From: JAKFVA01 sp046155225
GTDB taxonomy: Bacteria; Pseudomonadota; Gammaproteobacteria; Burkholderiales; Burkholderiaceae_C
Direction of reading: 5' to 3'
NCBI GenBank assembly: GCA_046155225.1
Contig: JBJXED010000039.1
Span: forward strand, 11,453-75,452
Length of the DNA: 64,000 nt
Shown: positions 26,438 to 35,260 of the stretch, in pieces
How positions within the stretch are numbered: the first letter of the stretch is position 1
Layout: every line of letters begins with the position of its first letter
The notes under the pieces: model-generated
The model's database searches: none
What the model saw: only the letters and a program-made list of their open reading frames with translations
What the model was told of the DNA's origin: nothing
Position numbers and translations under genes: made by a program

Positions 26438-27023
26438 GCAAACCCACCTGGTGTGGGACGGGCCTGGCCTGGTGGCCGGCGTGGACGAAGTCGGCCGTGG
26501 CCCGCTGGTCGGCCCGGTGGTGGCCGCCGCCGTCATTCTGGACGACTTGCAGCCGATTGCCGGCTTGGCCGATTCCAAAAAACTCAGCGCGCGCCAGCGT
26601 GAGCGTCTGCACGACGAGATTCGCGCCAAAGCGCTGTGCTGTTCGGTAGCGCAGGCCAGCGCGCAGGAGGTGGACCAACTCAACATCCTGCAAGCCACGC
26701 TGCTGGCCATGCAGCGCGCTGTGGCGGGTCTGCGGCTGCGGCCTGCGAAGGTGCTGGTTGACGGCAACCGCCTGCCCAAACTGGATGTGCTGGCCGAGGC
26801 GATCGTACGCGGCGACGCCACCGTGGCAGCGATTTCTGCGGCGTCGATTGTGGCCAAGGTATACCGCGACAGTTGGTGCCAAGCGCTGCACGCGCAATAC
26901 CCGCTGTACGGTTTTGCCTGCCACAAGGGCTACGGCACGCCAGCGCATTTGCAGGCGCTGCGCGAGCATGGCGCTTGTCCCGAGCACCGGCGCACCTTCC
27001 GCCCTGTTGCCGAGGTGCTGTGA
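26409..27023 (+). CDS. rnhB: ribonuclease HII
   Basis: A 204-residue enzyme that nicks RNA in RNA-DNA hybrids and removes misincorporated ribonucleotides. Catalytic carboxylates lie in GVDEVGRGPLVGPV (Asp-Glu), VLVDGNRLPKL and the later SIVAKVYRD; CHKGYGTPAHLQAL is typical of the C-terminal block. ATG 26409 lies within the end of lpxB, and the stop overlaps the following methyltransferase start in ATGA form. Confidence 0.96.
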   Translation: MPSPKFWLPEQTHLVWDGPGLVAGVDEVGRGPLVGPVVAAAVILDDLQPIAGLADSKKLSARQRERLHDEIRAKALCCSVAQASAQEVDQLNILQATLLAMQRAVAGLRLRPAKVLVDGNRLPKLDVLAEAIVRGDATVAAISAASIVAKVYRDSWCQALHAQYPLYGFACHKGYGTPAHLQALREHGACPEHRRTFRPVAEVL

Positions 27024-27802
27024 TGACGCCGCCCGCTGTGCTGCACATCCGCTCGCCTGCCAACGCCTTGCTCAAAGATGTGCGCCGCCTGGCGCAGGAT
27101 GGCCAGGCCTACCGCAAACAGGGCAGGGTGTGGCTCGAGGGTCAGCATTTGCTGGACGCAGCCTTGGCCAAGGGCCTAGAACCTCTTTTTTGTGTATTTT
27201 CAGAGTCATATTGGCCTGTAGCCAGCGTAAAGTTTGCCGGTATAGCTACTAAATTAATAGTGCTTCCAGACCTATTGTTTGCCAGCCTTAGCGCCTTGGA
27301 ATCGCCTGCCGCCATGGGCTTTGTGATCGAACTGCCGCCCCAGCCCGAATTCGCACCGCAGCGGCCCAGTGTGGTGCTGGACCGGCTGCAAGACGCCGGC
27401 AATGTCGGCTCCATCTTGCGCAGCGCCGCTGCCTTGGGTTTTGAGCAAATCATCGCACTGGAAGGTACGGCAGCGCTGTGGTCGCCCAAAGTCCTGCGCG
27501 CGGGCATGGGCGCGCATTTCAGCCTGCGCCTGATGGAGCAGGCTGCGCTACAGCAACTGGACACATTGGCCGTTCCGCTGGTTGTCACCAGTTCGCACGC
27601 GGGCGAACTGCTGCACCGCAGCCCATTGCCATGGCCCTGTGCCTGGGTGTTTGGGCATGAAGGCCAGGGCGTGAGCCAGGCACTGATGGAACGCGCCGCT
27701 TTCAGCGTGCGCATTGCCCAGCCCGGCGGGCAGGAATCGCTCAATGTCGCAGCTGCTGCTGCCATCTGCCTGCACGCGAGTGCCGCCCATCAAGCCAATT
27801 GA
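27023..27802 (+). CDS. TrmH/SpoU-family RNA 2'-O-methyltransferase
   Basis: A 259-residue SPOUT methyltransferase. An N-terminal substrate-binding domain (SPANALLKDVRRLAQD, RVWLEGQHLLDAAL) is followed by the knotted SAM domain with VVLDRLQDAGNVGSILRSAAALG, WVFGHEGQGVS and QPGGQESLNVAAAAAI. The substrate (rRNA or tRNA) cannot be named. Residues about 56-80 (WPVASVKFAGIATKLIV) are encoded by a copy of the dispersed repeat, in frame, in the linker between the domains. Start overlaps the rnhB stop. Confidence 0.92.
   Translation: MTPPAVLHIRSPANALLKDVRRLAQDGQAYRKQGRVWLEGQHLLDAALAKGLEPLFCVFSESYWPVASVKFAGIATKLIVLPDLLFASLSALESPAAMGFVIELPPQPEFAPQRPSVVLDRLQDAGNVGSILRSAAALGFEQIIALEGTAALWSPKVLRAGMGAHFSLRLMEQAALQQLDTLAVPLVVTSSHAGELLHRSPLPWPCAWVFGHEGQGVSQALMERAAFSVRIAQPGGQESLNVAAAAAICLHASAAHQAN
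27186..27262 (+). repeat. dispersed repeat, copy C (inside a coding gene)
   Basis: TTGGCCTGTAGCCAGCG, then AAGTTTGCCGGTATAGCTACTAAATTAATAGT closely follows the element consensus, preceded by a T-rich flank. It lies inside the TrmH-family gene without breaking the frame and is locally more AT-rich than the rest of that gene. Confidence 0.75.
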
Positions 27803-27845
27803 CAGGCACTGGCTTTGCGGAGCCTTTCGGTGCAGCCATGCCGCC

Positions 27846-27851
27846 TATAAT
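27846..27851 (+). promoter_or_regulatory. probable -10 element of the carAB promoter
   Basis: A perfect TATAAT lies about 145 bp upstream of the carA start in the 191-bp gap after the methyltransferase gene. The hexamer 17 bp upstream is a poor -35 match. The remaining leader up to 27993 holds no recognised riboswitch or ORF. Confidence 0.4.
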
Positions 27852-27993
27852 TGGGGGCTTTTTTACACGCACGCCCACGCGCCATTCCCGCACCTTCCAT
27901 CCAAAAGCCGCGCACAGATTAAGCTTTCAAGCCCACATCTGGAATGCCGCTTGGGCGTAGCCGAGTCTTTCGGCCCCACTTTCGGAGAACCCG

Positions 27994-29166
27994 GTGCTTT
28001 TGTCCCTACAGGCTAGTTTTCCCCCCGCCATTCTGGCGCTTGCAGACGGTACGGTTTTTACGGGTCAATCGATCGGTTTTGCTGGGCAGACCTCAGGCGA
28101 AGTGGTCTTCAACACCGCCATGACGGGCTACCAGGAAATCCTGACCGACCCGAGTTACTGCCAGCAAATCGTCACGCTGACCTACCCGCACATTGGCAAC
28201 TACGGTGTCAACCCGGAAGATGCCGAGTCCAGCAAGGTTCATGCTGCCGGCCTCATCATCAAGGACTTGCCGCTGCTGGCCAGCAACTTTCGCCAGACCC
28301 AGTCGTTGGCGGATTACCTGGCAGATCAGAAAACCGTTGCCATTGCCGGTATTGACACACGGCAATTGACGCGTTTGCTGCGCACAAAAGGCGCGCAAAA
28401 CGGCTGCATCCTGGGTTTGCCATCCGGTCAGTCCATCACGCCAGACTTGATCAGCCAAGCCCTTGCCGCAGCGCGCGCTGCACCCAGCATGGCGGGGCTG
28501 GATTTGGCCAAAGTGGTCAGCACGGCGCAGCCTTATGTGTGGACGCAAACCGAGTGGGCGCTGGGCACAGGGTTCGGCGTGCAAACTGCACCCCGGTTTC
28601 ACGTCGTGGCCTACGACTTTGGCGTCAAGCACAACATTTTGCGCATGCTGGCGCAGCGCGGCTGCAAAGTCACTGTAGTGCCGGCGCAAACGGCGGCGAC
28701 CAGCGTCATGGCGATGCAACCCGACGGCGTGTTTTTGGCCAATGGCCCGGGCGACCCCGAGCCGTGCGACTACGCGATCGCCGCAGCCCGCGAAATCATT
28801 GACAACGGCCTGCCCACTTTCGGTATTTGCCTAGGCCACCAGATCATGGCACTGGCCAGCGGTGCCAAAACCTACAAGATGAAGTTTGGTCACCACGGTG
28901 CCAACCACCCGGTCAAAGATTTGGATTCGGGCCGCGTCAGCATCACCAGCCAGAACCACGGTTTTGCTGTCGATGAAACCAGTCTGCCCGCCCATCTGCG
29001 CGCCACGCATGTGAGCTTGTTTGACGGCACCTTGCAAGGATTGGCCCGCACCGACAAGCCCGCGTTCTGCTTTCAGGGCCATCCCGAGGCGAGTCCGGGG
29101 CCGCAGGACATTGGGGTTTTATTTGACCGCTTTACGGCACTCATGGAGAAAAGCAAAAATGCCTAG
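27994..29166 (+). CDS. carA: carbamoyl-phosphate synthase small subunit
   Basis: The glutamine amidotransferase subunit (390 residues) that releases ammonia from glutamine for CarB. The N-terminal domain shows FNTAMTGYQEILTDPSY, and the class I amidotransferase domain has the nucleophile Cys in FGICLGHQIMALA with His/Glu in FQGHPEASPGP. The start is GTG 27994 with GGAG 7 bp upstream. The stop lies 8 bp inside carB, coupling the two subunits. Confidence 0.97.
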   Translation: MLLSLQASFPPAILALADGTVFTGQSIGFAGQTSGEVVFNTAMTGYQEILTDPSYCQQIVTLTYPHIGNYGVNPEDAESSKVHAAGLIIKDLPLLASNFRQTQSLADYLADQKTVAIAGIDTRQLTRLLRTKGAQNGCILGLPSGQSITPDLISQALAAARAAPSMAGLDLAKVVSTAQPYVWTQTEWALGTGFGVQTAPRFHVVAYDFGVKHNILRMLAQRGCKVTVVPAQTAATSVMAMQPDGVFLANGPGDPEPCDYAIAAAREIIDNGLPTFGICLGHQIMALASGAKTYKMKFGHHGANHPVKDLDSGRVSITSQNHGFAVDETSLPAHLRATHVSLFDGTLQGLARTDKPAFCFQGHPEASPGPQDIGVLFDRFTALMEKSKNA

Positions 29167-32100
29167 GCGTTCTGACATAAAAAGTATTCTGATCATCGGC
29201 GCGGGCCCGATCGTCATTGGCCAAGCCTGCGAGTTTGACTACTCGGGCGTGCAGGCTTGCAAGGCCCTGCGCGAGGAGGGCTACAAGGTCATTTTGATCA
29301 ACAGCAACCCCGCCACCATCATGACCGACCCTGCCACAGCCGATGTGACTTACATCGAGCCCATTACCTGGCAAACGGTTGAAAAAATCATCGCCAAGGA
29401 AAAGCCAGACGCGATTTTGCCGACCATGGGCGGCCAGACGGCACTCAATTGCGCGCTAGATTTGTGGCGTCACGGTGTGCTGGAAAAACACGGGGTCGAG
29501 TTGATCGGCGCGTCGCCCGAGGCGATTGACAAGGCAGAAGACCGCCTCAAGTTCAAAGATGCCATGACCAAAATCGGTCTGGGTTCGGCGCGCTCAGGCA
29601 TTGCGCATTCGATGGACGAAGCCTGGGCCGTGCAAAAGACCGTCGGCTTTCCTACCGTGATCCGCCCCAGCTTCACGCTGGGCGGCACCGGCGGCGGCAT
29701 TGCCTACAACCCTGAAGAGTTCGAGGTAATTTGCAAGCGCGGCATTGAGGCCTCACCCACCAGCGAACTGCTGATTGAAGAGTCGCTTTTGGGCTGGAAA
29801 GAGTTTGAGATGGAGGTGGTGCGTGACAAAGCGGACAACTGCATCATCGTTTGCTCCATCGAAAACCTCGACCCGATGGGTGTGCACACCGGCGACTCGA
29901 TCACCGTGGCCCCGGCGCAGACGCTCACCGACAAGGAATACCAAATCCTGCGCAACGCCAGTCTGGCGGTGCTGCGCGAGATTGGCGTGGACACCGGCGG
30001 CAGCAATGTGCAATTTGCCATCAATCCGGCAGACGGGCGCATGGTGGTCATCGAGATGAACCCGCGCGTCTCGCGCTCCTCAGCCTTGGCGTCCAAGGCC
30101 ACCGGGTTTCCGATCGCCAAGGTGGCGGCGAAATTGGCAGTGGGCTACACGCTCGATGAACTGCGCAACGACATCACTGGCGGTGCCACGCCCGCGTCTT
30201 TTGAACCCAGCATCGACTACGTGGTCACCAAAATCCCGCGCTTTGCCTTCGAGAAATTCCCCACTGCCGACGCCCGCCTGACGACGCAAATGAAGTCGGT
30301 CGGCGAAGTCATGGCGATTGGGCGCACTTTTCAGGAGTCGTTCCAGAAAGCCTTGCGCGGCCTCGAAGTCGGCGTGGACGGTTTGAACGAAAAAACCCAG
30401 GACCGCGAGGTGCTTGAAAAAGAATTGGGTGAGCCCGGTCCCGAACGTATCTGGTATGTGGGTGATGCCTTTGCCCAAGGCATGTCGGTGACCGAAGTGC
30501 ATGCACTGACCAAAATCGACCCCTGGTTTCTGGTTCAAATTGAAGACATCGTCAAGATTGAGCTGGAGCTTGAGCGCCACACGCTAGCGGGTCTTGACCG
30601 CCCGACCTTGCTGGCGCTGAAGAAAAAGGGTTTCTCGGACCGTCGCCTGGCCCGTCAGCTTAAAACCACTGACACCGCCGTGCGGCAAGCCCGGCTGGCG
30701 TTCAATGTGCGTCCCGTGTTCAAGCGCGTGGACACTTGTGCGGCTGAATTTGCCACCGACACTGCTTATCTGTATTCCACTTACGAAGAAGAGTGCGAGG
30801 CGCTGCCGACCAGCAATAAAAAAATCATGGTGCTCGGCGGCGGGCCCAACCGTATCGGCCAGGGCATTGAGTTTGACTACTGCTGTGTCCACGCCGCGCT
30901 GGCCCTGCGCGAAGACGGCTACGAGACCATCATGGTCAACTGCAACCCCGAAACCGTCTCGACCGACTACGACACCTCAGACCGCCTCTACTTCGAGCCG
31001 CTCACGCTGGAAGACGTGCTGGAGATTGTTGACAAGGAAAAACCGCTGGGCGTGATCGTGCAGTACGGCGGACAAACACCGCTCAAGCTCGCCCTGGATT
31101 TGGAAGCCAATGGTGTGCCCATCATCGGCACCAGCCCCGACATGATCGACGCGGCCGAAGACCGCGAGCGCTTTCAAAAACTGCTGCATGTGCTGGGCCT
31201 GCGCCAGCCGCCCAACGCCACCGCCCGCGCCGAGCCCGAGGCGCTGGAGAAAGCCGCCGCCCTGGGCTACCCGCTGGTGGTGCGCCCCAGTTATGTGCTG
31301 GGCGGCCGCGCGATGGAGATCGTGCACGAGCAGCGCGACCTGGAGCGCTACATGCGCGAGGCCGTGAAGGTCAGCCACGACTCGCCGGTGCTGCTCGACC
31401 GTTTTTTGAACGACGCGATTGAATGTGATGTCGATGCGATTTGCGACGGTCAGCGCGTGTTCATCGGCGGCGTGATGGAGCATATCGAGCAAGCCGGCGT
31501 GCACAGCGGGGATTCGGCCTGTTCGCTGCCGCCGTACTCGTTGTCGAAAGAAACGATCGATGAACTCAAGCGCCAGACGGCGGCCATGGCGCGTGCGTTG
31601 CAAGTGGTCGGGCTGATGAATGTGCAGTTCGCCATTCAGCAACTCCCGGACGCCAGCGGCGCGGTGCAGGATGTCATTTACGTGCTCGAAGTCAACCCCC
31701 GTGCCAGCCGCACTGTGCCCTATGTGAGCAAGGCCACCGGCATCCCCTTGGCCAAGGTGGCGGCGCGCTGCATGGTGGGCCAATCGCTCGATGCGCAGGG
31801 CATTCAGGCCGAAGTGACGCCGCCGTATTTCAGCGTCAAAGAGGCGGTGTTCCCGTTTGTCAAATTTCCGGGTGTGGACACGATTTTGGGCCCCGAGATG
31901 AAGTCCACGGGCGAGGTCATGGGCGTGGGCAAGACCTTTGGAGAGGCGTTTGTCAAGAGCCAGCTCGGCGCTGGTACCAAGCTGCCGCGCCCCTTCAAGC
32001 CCGACGGCAGCGCCGCAGGCAAGGTATTTCTGACTGTGAAAAACGCCGACAAACCACGCGCCATTGAGGTGGCACGCCAGTTGTCGGCGCAGGGCTTTCG

Positions 32101-32419
32101 CTTGATAGCGACCAAGGGCACAGCCGCTGCCATCAACGCCGCTGGCCTGGCTTGCGAGAGCGTCAACAAAGTCACCGAAGGCCGCCCGCATGTGGTGGAC
32201 ATGATCAAGAACGACGAGATATCGCTCGTTATCAACACCGTGGAAGAGCGGCGCAATGCCATCAAGGACTCGCGCGCTATCCGCACCTCGGCGCTGCTCG
32301 CTCGGGTGACGACCTACACCACGATTGCGGGTGCAGAAGCGGCGGCGCTGGGGATGCAATACATCGACCAGCTCGGCGTGATTTCAGTCCAGGAGATGCA
32401 CGCGCAGCTGGTGGCCTGA
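29159..32419 (+). CDS. carB: carbamoyl-phosphate synthase large subunit
   Basis: A 1086-residue subunit making carbamoyl phosphate for arginine and pyrimidines. Two homologous ATP-grasp halves are evident. The first begins KSILIIGAGPIVIGQACEFDYSG with EMNPRVSRSSALASKATG; the second begins KIMVLGGGPNRIGQGIEFDYCC with EVNPRASRTVPYVSKATG. The C-terminal MGS-like allosteric domain follows (about residue 950 on). ATG 29159 overlaps the carA end. Confidence 0.98.
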   Translation: MPRRSDIKSILIIGAGPIVIGQACEFDYSGVQACKALREEGYKVILINSNPATIMTDPATADVTYIEPITWQTVEKIIAKEKPDAILPTMGGQTALNCALDLWRHGVLEKHGVELIGASPEAIDKAEDRLKFKDAMTKIGLGSARSGIAHSMDEAWAVQKTVGFPTVIRPSFTLGGTGGGIAYNPEEFEVICKRGIEASPTSELLIEESLLGWKEFEMEVVRDKADNCIIVCSIENLDPMGVHTGDSITVAPAQTLTDKEYQILRNASLAVLREIGVDTGGSNVQFAINPADGRMVVIEMNPRVSRSSALASKATGFPIAKVAAKLAVGYTLDELRNDITGGATPASFEPSIDYVVTKIPRFAFEKFPTADARLTTQMKSVGEVMAIGRTFQESFQKALRGLEVGVDGLNEKTQDREVLEKELGEPGPERIWYVGDAFAQGMSVTEVHALTKIDPWFLVQIEDIVKIELELERHTLAGLDRPTLLALKKKGFSDRRLARQLKTTDTAVRQARLAFNVRPVFKRVDTCAAEFATDTAYLYSTYEEECEALPTSNKKIMVLGGGPNRIGQGIEFDYCCVHAALALREDGYETIMVNCNPETVSTDYDTSDRLYFEPLTLEDVLEIVDKEKPLGVIVQYGGQTPLKLALDLEANGVPIIGTSPDMIDAAEDRERFQKLLHVLGLRQPPNATARAEPEALEKAAALGYPLVVRPSYVLGGRAMEIVHEQRDLERYMREAVKVSHDSPVLLDRFLNDAIECDVDAICDGQRVFIGGVMEHIEQAGVHSGDSACSLPPYSLSKETIDELKRQTAAMARALQVVGLMNVQFAIQQLPDASGAVQDVIYVLEVNPRASRTVPYVSKATGIPLAKVAARCMVGQSLDAQGIQAEVTPPYFSVKEAVFPFVKFPGVDTILGPEMKSTGEVMGVGKTFGEAFVKSQLGAGTKLPRPFKPDGSAAGKVFLTVKNADKPRAIEVARQLSAQGFRLIATKGTAAAINAAGLACESVNKVTEGRPHVVDMIKNDEISLVINTVEERRNAIKDSRAIRTSALLARVTTYTTIAGAEAAALGMQYIDQLGVISVQEMHAQLVA

Positions 32420-32469
32420 GTGGCGGCCACCGCCGCTGGCAGGTGGGCAGACCCGGCATAATTCCGTCA

Positions 32470-32511
32470 GCACACCCGCCCGGCCCCAGCGCTGGGCGGT
32501 TTTCTTTTTTA
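32470..32511 (+). terminator. terminator/attenuator between carB and greA
   Basis: CCGCCC (32476-32481) pairs with GGGCGG (32494-32499) around a self-complementary AGCGCT-containing loop, followed by TTTTCTTTTTT. It ends carAB transcripts or attenuates read-through into greA. Confidence 0.75.
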
Positions 32512-32543
32512 TGCCGCGCAGCGGCTTGCCTTGAGATACCGAC

Positions 32544-33020
32544 ATGACCACCTTACCGATCACCAAACGCGGCGCGGAAAAGCTCAAAACCGAGCTGCAC
32601 AAGCTCAAAACCGTAGACCGCCCCTGGGTCATTAACGCGATTGCCGAGGCGCGCGCGCAGGGCGATCTGAGTGAGAACGCCGAATACGACGCCGCCAAAG
32701 ACCGGCAAGGCTTTATCGAAGGGCGTATCCAGGAGATCGAGAGCAAACTGTCAATGGCACAAATCATTGACCCGTCGGCTTTGCATGCCGAGGGCAAGGT
32801 GGTGTTCGGCTCGACGGTGGAGCTGGAAGACGAGGACACCGGCGACAAAGTCACCTACCAGATCGTCGGCGAAGACGAGGCCGATTTGAAGCTCGGCCTG
32901 GTCAATATCTCTAGCCCGATTGCCCGCGCCCTGATTGGCAAAGACGAAGGCGATGTGGCCGAAGTGGTGGCGCCGGGGGGCATCAAGCGCTACGAAATTA
33001 TGCGCGTCAGCTACGTTTAG
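32544..33020 (+). CDS. greA: transcription elongation factor GreA
   Basis: A 158-residue secondary-channel factor that restarts backtracked RNA polymerase by stimulating RNA cleavage. The N-terminal coiled coil has the acidic tip DLSENAEYDAAKDRQG; the C-terminal FKBP-like domain shows VVFGSTVELEDEDTG and ISSPIARALIGKDEGD. ATG 32544. In related genomes greA is usually followed directly by the DUF4149/yhbY region; here two extra ORFs intervene. Confidence 0.97.
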   Translation: MTTLPITKRGAEKLKTELHKLKTVDRPWVINAIAEARAQGDLSENAEYDAAKDRQGFIEGRIQEIESKLSMAQIIDPSALHAEGKVVFGSTVELEDEDTGDKVTYQIVGEDEADLKLGLVNISSPIARALIGKDEGDVAEVVAPGGIKRYEIMRVSYV

Positions 33021-33025
33021 CCTTC

Positions 33026-33523
33026 ATGACATCGGCCATGCTGCGCTATCTCAGCAACGTCTTGTACGTTCAGCTTTCGCCAGAGCGCCTGACGGTGCGC
33101 AACGCCAAAACTGGCGAAGCCGTATCGGAAGTGCCGGAGATCGCAATCTCGGATGGACCGAGAGGTAAATTGATTGCGGTGGGCGCTGAGGCACGCGCCC
33201 TACACTCAGGCCAGCCAGTCAACATAGTCAATCCATTCGCGCACCCACGCACGCTGGTTTCCGACTTCACGCTTGGGCAGCAAGTTCTCAAGGCGTTCCT
33301 TCAGCGCATCGGTGGCCAAAGTATCTTCACACTCGCGCCAGAAATCGTGATGCACCCGCAAGGCAATACTGCAGGCGGCCTTACGCAAATCGAGATTCGA
33401 ACTCTGCATGAAATGGCGCTTGGTGCGGGAGCCAGTCAAGTCAAAGTGTGGCAAGGCCGCTTACTCACAGACCAGGAACTGCTGTCGCGCCAGTTTCCAT
33501 CCGAAGGCCAAGTTCTCTCGTGA
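33026..33523 (+). CDS. short MreB-like protein (N-terminal actin-fold part only)
   Basis: The 165 residues align by eye with the first half of the actin-like cell-shape protein MreB: LRYLSNVLYVQL matches FRSYFSNDLAIDLG, then KLIAVGAEARAL, LVSDFTLGQQVLKAFLQRI, SIFTLAPEIVMHP and the diagnostic LGAGASQV. The ATP phosphate-1 loop (DLGT in MreB) is replaced by QLSP, and the second half with phosphate-2 and adenosine motifs is absent, so nucleotide-driven polymerisation is unlikely. The ORF ends cleanly and its tail does not look like frameshifted MreB, so it may be a stable short paralog rather than debris. It starts 5 bp after greA; ATG 33038 is an alternative start. Confidence 0.65.
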   Translation: MTSAMLRYLSNVLYVQLSPERLTVRNAKTGEAVSEVPEIAISDGPRGKLIAVGAEARALHSGQPVNIVNPFAHPRTLVSDFTLGQQVLKAFLQRIGGQSIFTLAPEIVMHPQGNTAGGLTQIEIRTLHEMALGAGASQVKVWQGRLLTDQELLSRQFPSEGQVLS

Positions 33524-33571
33524 AGCAGGCGGGCAACTCACCTATCGCAATAGTTTTCTTGCTACTCGGTT

Positions 33572-34114
33572 ATGCGCTTCATCTCAAGCACAATGCGCCG
33601 TCTTGACCGCTGTCCCATGTGCAAATTTCGAGTACCTATAACTGAACTTAACCGCTCTTTCCGGAAATGGGCAGTCACCGCGTTAGGTATCTTGATCGTG
33701 GTGAACTTTATTTTGCCTAACGGCATAAGCCGCGACACTGTGATCATGATGGCCTCTATTTCAGTGGCTGGTTACTTCTATGCTAAGCAACACGTCTGGC
33801 TTAGCTTGTCGGCAGATGGAATCAGTGGGCGTGGTTATACAAATCGAAGAATAGAAATTTCTTGGCACTACACAATTACCGTCAACACGGTCAAAAAATC
33901 AGATATGGACGGCGTTGAGATTCGCACCTTGGAGAATGATGGTTTTGTCAAGAAGCAGATATTGAGCTTGTTCATTCCCAGCGCAATTGCCGTTACGCCA
34001 GAATTCTTAGCTGCGGTTGCCAAGTTCGCCCCCCTGATCATCTTTTTAAAACGCTCTTTAAAAATGCTCCGTAATACTGCACTCCAGCGGTTGTCAGCAG
34101 GCAAACTGGGATAG
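33572..34114 (+). CDS. hypothetical membrane protein with CxxC motif
   Basis: A 180-residue protein I do not recognise. It opens with a short basic segment containing CPMCKF, then two hydrophobic helices (about residues 33-50 and 55-73), then a soluble beta-rich region (WLSLSADGISGRGYTNRRIEISW) that resembles a PH-like membrane-associated domain in outline, and a basic C-terminus. By eye it is more AT-rich than greA or the DUF4149 gene, consistent with acquired DNA. ATG 33593 is an alternative start. No function is proposed. Confidence 0.6.
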   Translation: MRFISSTMRRLDRCPMCKFRVPITELNRSFRKWAVTALGILIVVNFILPNGISRDTVIMMASISVAGYFYAKQHVWLSLSADGISGRGYTNRRIEISWHYTITVNTVKKSDMDGVEIRTLENDGFVKKQILSLFIPSAIAVTPEFLAAVAKFAPLIIFLKRSLKMLRNTALQRLSAGKLG

Positions 34115-34213
34115 CGCTACCCAGACTTGCCCAATCTCCGCAGACTGTTTCGCGTTGCTCGACCTCCGGGCTGCACCGCACGCAATGCAGCGTCAAATCC
34201 GCGCCAGTTTGAG

Positions 34214-34696
34214 ATGAATTCACACCCTGCCCGCTTCCTCAATTTGCTGCGCCGCCGCGTGCCGTTGCTGGCTGCCGCCTTGTGGTGGGGCAGTTTGACG
34301 GCCTTGGGCGCGGTGGTGGTGCCGCTGCTGTTCGTGCATTTGCCCACGCCGGCCATGGCGGGGGCGTTGGCGGCCAAGCTGTTTACCGCGCAAACCTGGC
34401 TGGGAATCGGCTGTGCCGGCCTGTTATTGCTGCTTTTAAGGTCAAATCAGGCTGTAGCCAGCGAAGAACATGCCCATGACGCTACTATTTTTGTAGTAAT
34501 CGGCTTGTTGCTGGTGCTGCTTTTGGAGTTTGGGGTGGCGTCGCGCATCACGGCTGCGCGGGCTCTGGGCGCGGATATCAAGCTTTGGCACGGCGTGGGC
34601 AGTGCCATGTTCGCCTTGCAGTGGCTCAGCACCGGTGTGGTGCTGTGGCGGCTGGCTGGGGGCAAGCCCGCAGGGCAGGGTTCAGCCGAGTTGTGA
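34214..34696 (+). CDS. DUF4149 family membrane protein
   Basis: A 160-residue protein with four hydrophobic helices, starting RRRVPLLAAALWWGSLTALG and including LFTAQTWLGIGCAGLLLLLL, which matches the DUF4149 family found between greA and yhbY in beta-proteobacteria. Start taken at ATG 34214. Residues about 78-95 (QAVASEEHAHDATIFVV) are encoded by a repeat copy, replacing the normally short loop between helices 2 and 3. The 3' end overlaps the convergent yhbY by 15 bp. Confidence 0.8.
   Translation: MNSHPARFLNLLRRRVPLLAAALWWGSLTALGAVVVPLLFVHLPTPAMAGALAAKLFTAQTWLGIGCAGLLLLLLRSNQAVASEEHAHDATIFVVIGLLLVLLLEFGVASRITAARALGADIKLWHGVGSAMFALQWLSTGVVLWRLAGGKPAGQGSAEL
34434..34498 (+). repeat. dispersed repeat, copy D (inside a coding gene)
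   Basis: AGGCTGTAGCCAGCG then CATGCCCATGACGCTACTATTTTTGTAGTA, a diverged copy of the element inside the DUF4149 gene, read in the same frame (GTA GCC AGC) as copy C. Confidence 0.65.
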
Positions 34697-35155
34697 GCGC
34701 TTGACGCTGGTTTGCTTGGGTTTGGCGCGCTTGACCTTGCCGCCCGGCGTGAGCCGCTGGTTGCCCAGCACGCGCAGGGTTTTGACTTCGGGCCGCTGGC
34801 CGCCGCGCGTGCTGTACTTGAGCACCTTGAATTCGCGCGGGCCGCTTTGGCGGTCCTCATCCCGAACTTTCTCCTTGGCAGGAATGGGCCGCCACAGCAC
34901 CAGCAGTTTGCCGATATGCTGAATGGGCGCTGCAGCCAGATCATGGGCGAGCTGCTGGAACATCTGTTCGCGCGCCGGGCGGTCGCCTTCGAGCACGCGG
35001 ATTTTGATCAGGCCGTGTGCACTCAGCGCGGCGTCGGTTTCTTTTTTGACTGCAGGCGTGAGGCCGTCGCTGCCCACCATGACCACAGGGTCCAGGTGAT
35101 GGGCGTCTGAGCGGTGCGATTTGCGCTGGGCGGGGGTGAGTTGAATTAGAGGCAT
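34682..35155 (-). CDS. yhbY: CRS1-YhbY domain RNA-binding protein
   Basis: A 157-residue protein whose N-terminal ~95 residues form the CRM (CRS1-YhbY) domain: LTPAQRKSHRSDAHHLDPVVMVG, VLEGDRPAREQMFQQLA and the GKLLVLWRP end. YhbY associates with pre-50S ribosomes. The basic C-terminal extension (from about residue 97) is longer than in E. coli YhbY (97 residues). It is divergent from rlmE, keeping the conserved yhbY-rlmE-ftsH neighbourhood. Confidence 0.92.
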   Translation of the reverse strand: MPLIQLTPAQRKSHRSDAHHLDPVVMVGSDGLTPAVKKETDAALSAHGLIKIRVLEGDRPAREQMFQQLAHDLAAAPIQHIGKLLVLWRPIPAKEKVRDEDRQSGPREFKVLKYSTRGGQRPEVKTLRVLGNQRLTPGGKVKRAKPKQTSVKRSQLG

Positions 35156-35260
35156 GTGCGTATTATCGTGTTCCTACTGCATTGGCAAAAAGATGAAGAT
35201 TAATCCGCTTGGAACAGCGCATGCGCCGCACGGCTGGTCTGTCCCGCAAAGAAAACCCTT

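Noticed and set aside
30977..32359. Long open frame antisense to carB (about 460 codons)
   Set aside because: Shadow of carB; His/Arg-rich translation typical of antisense frames in GC-rich DNA.
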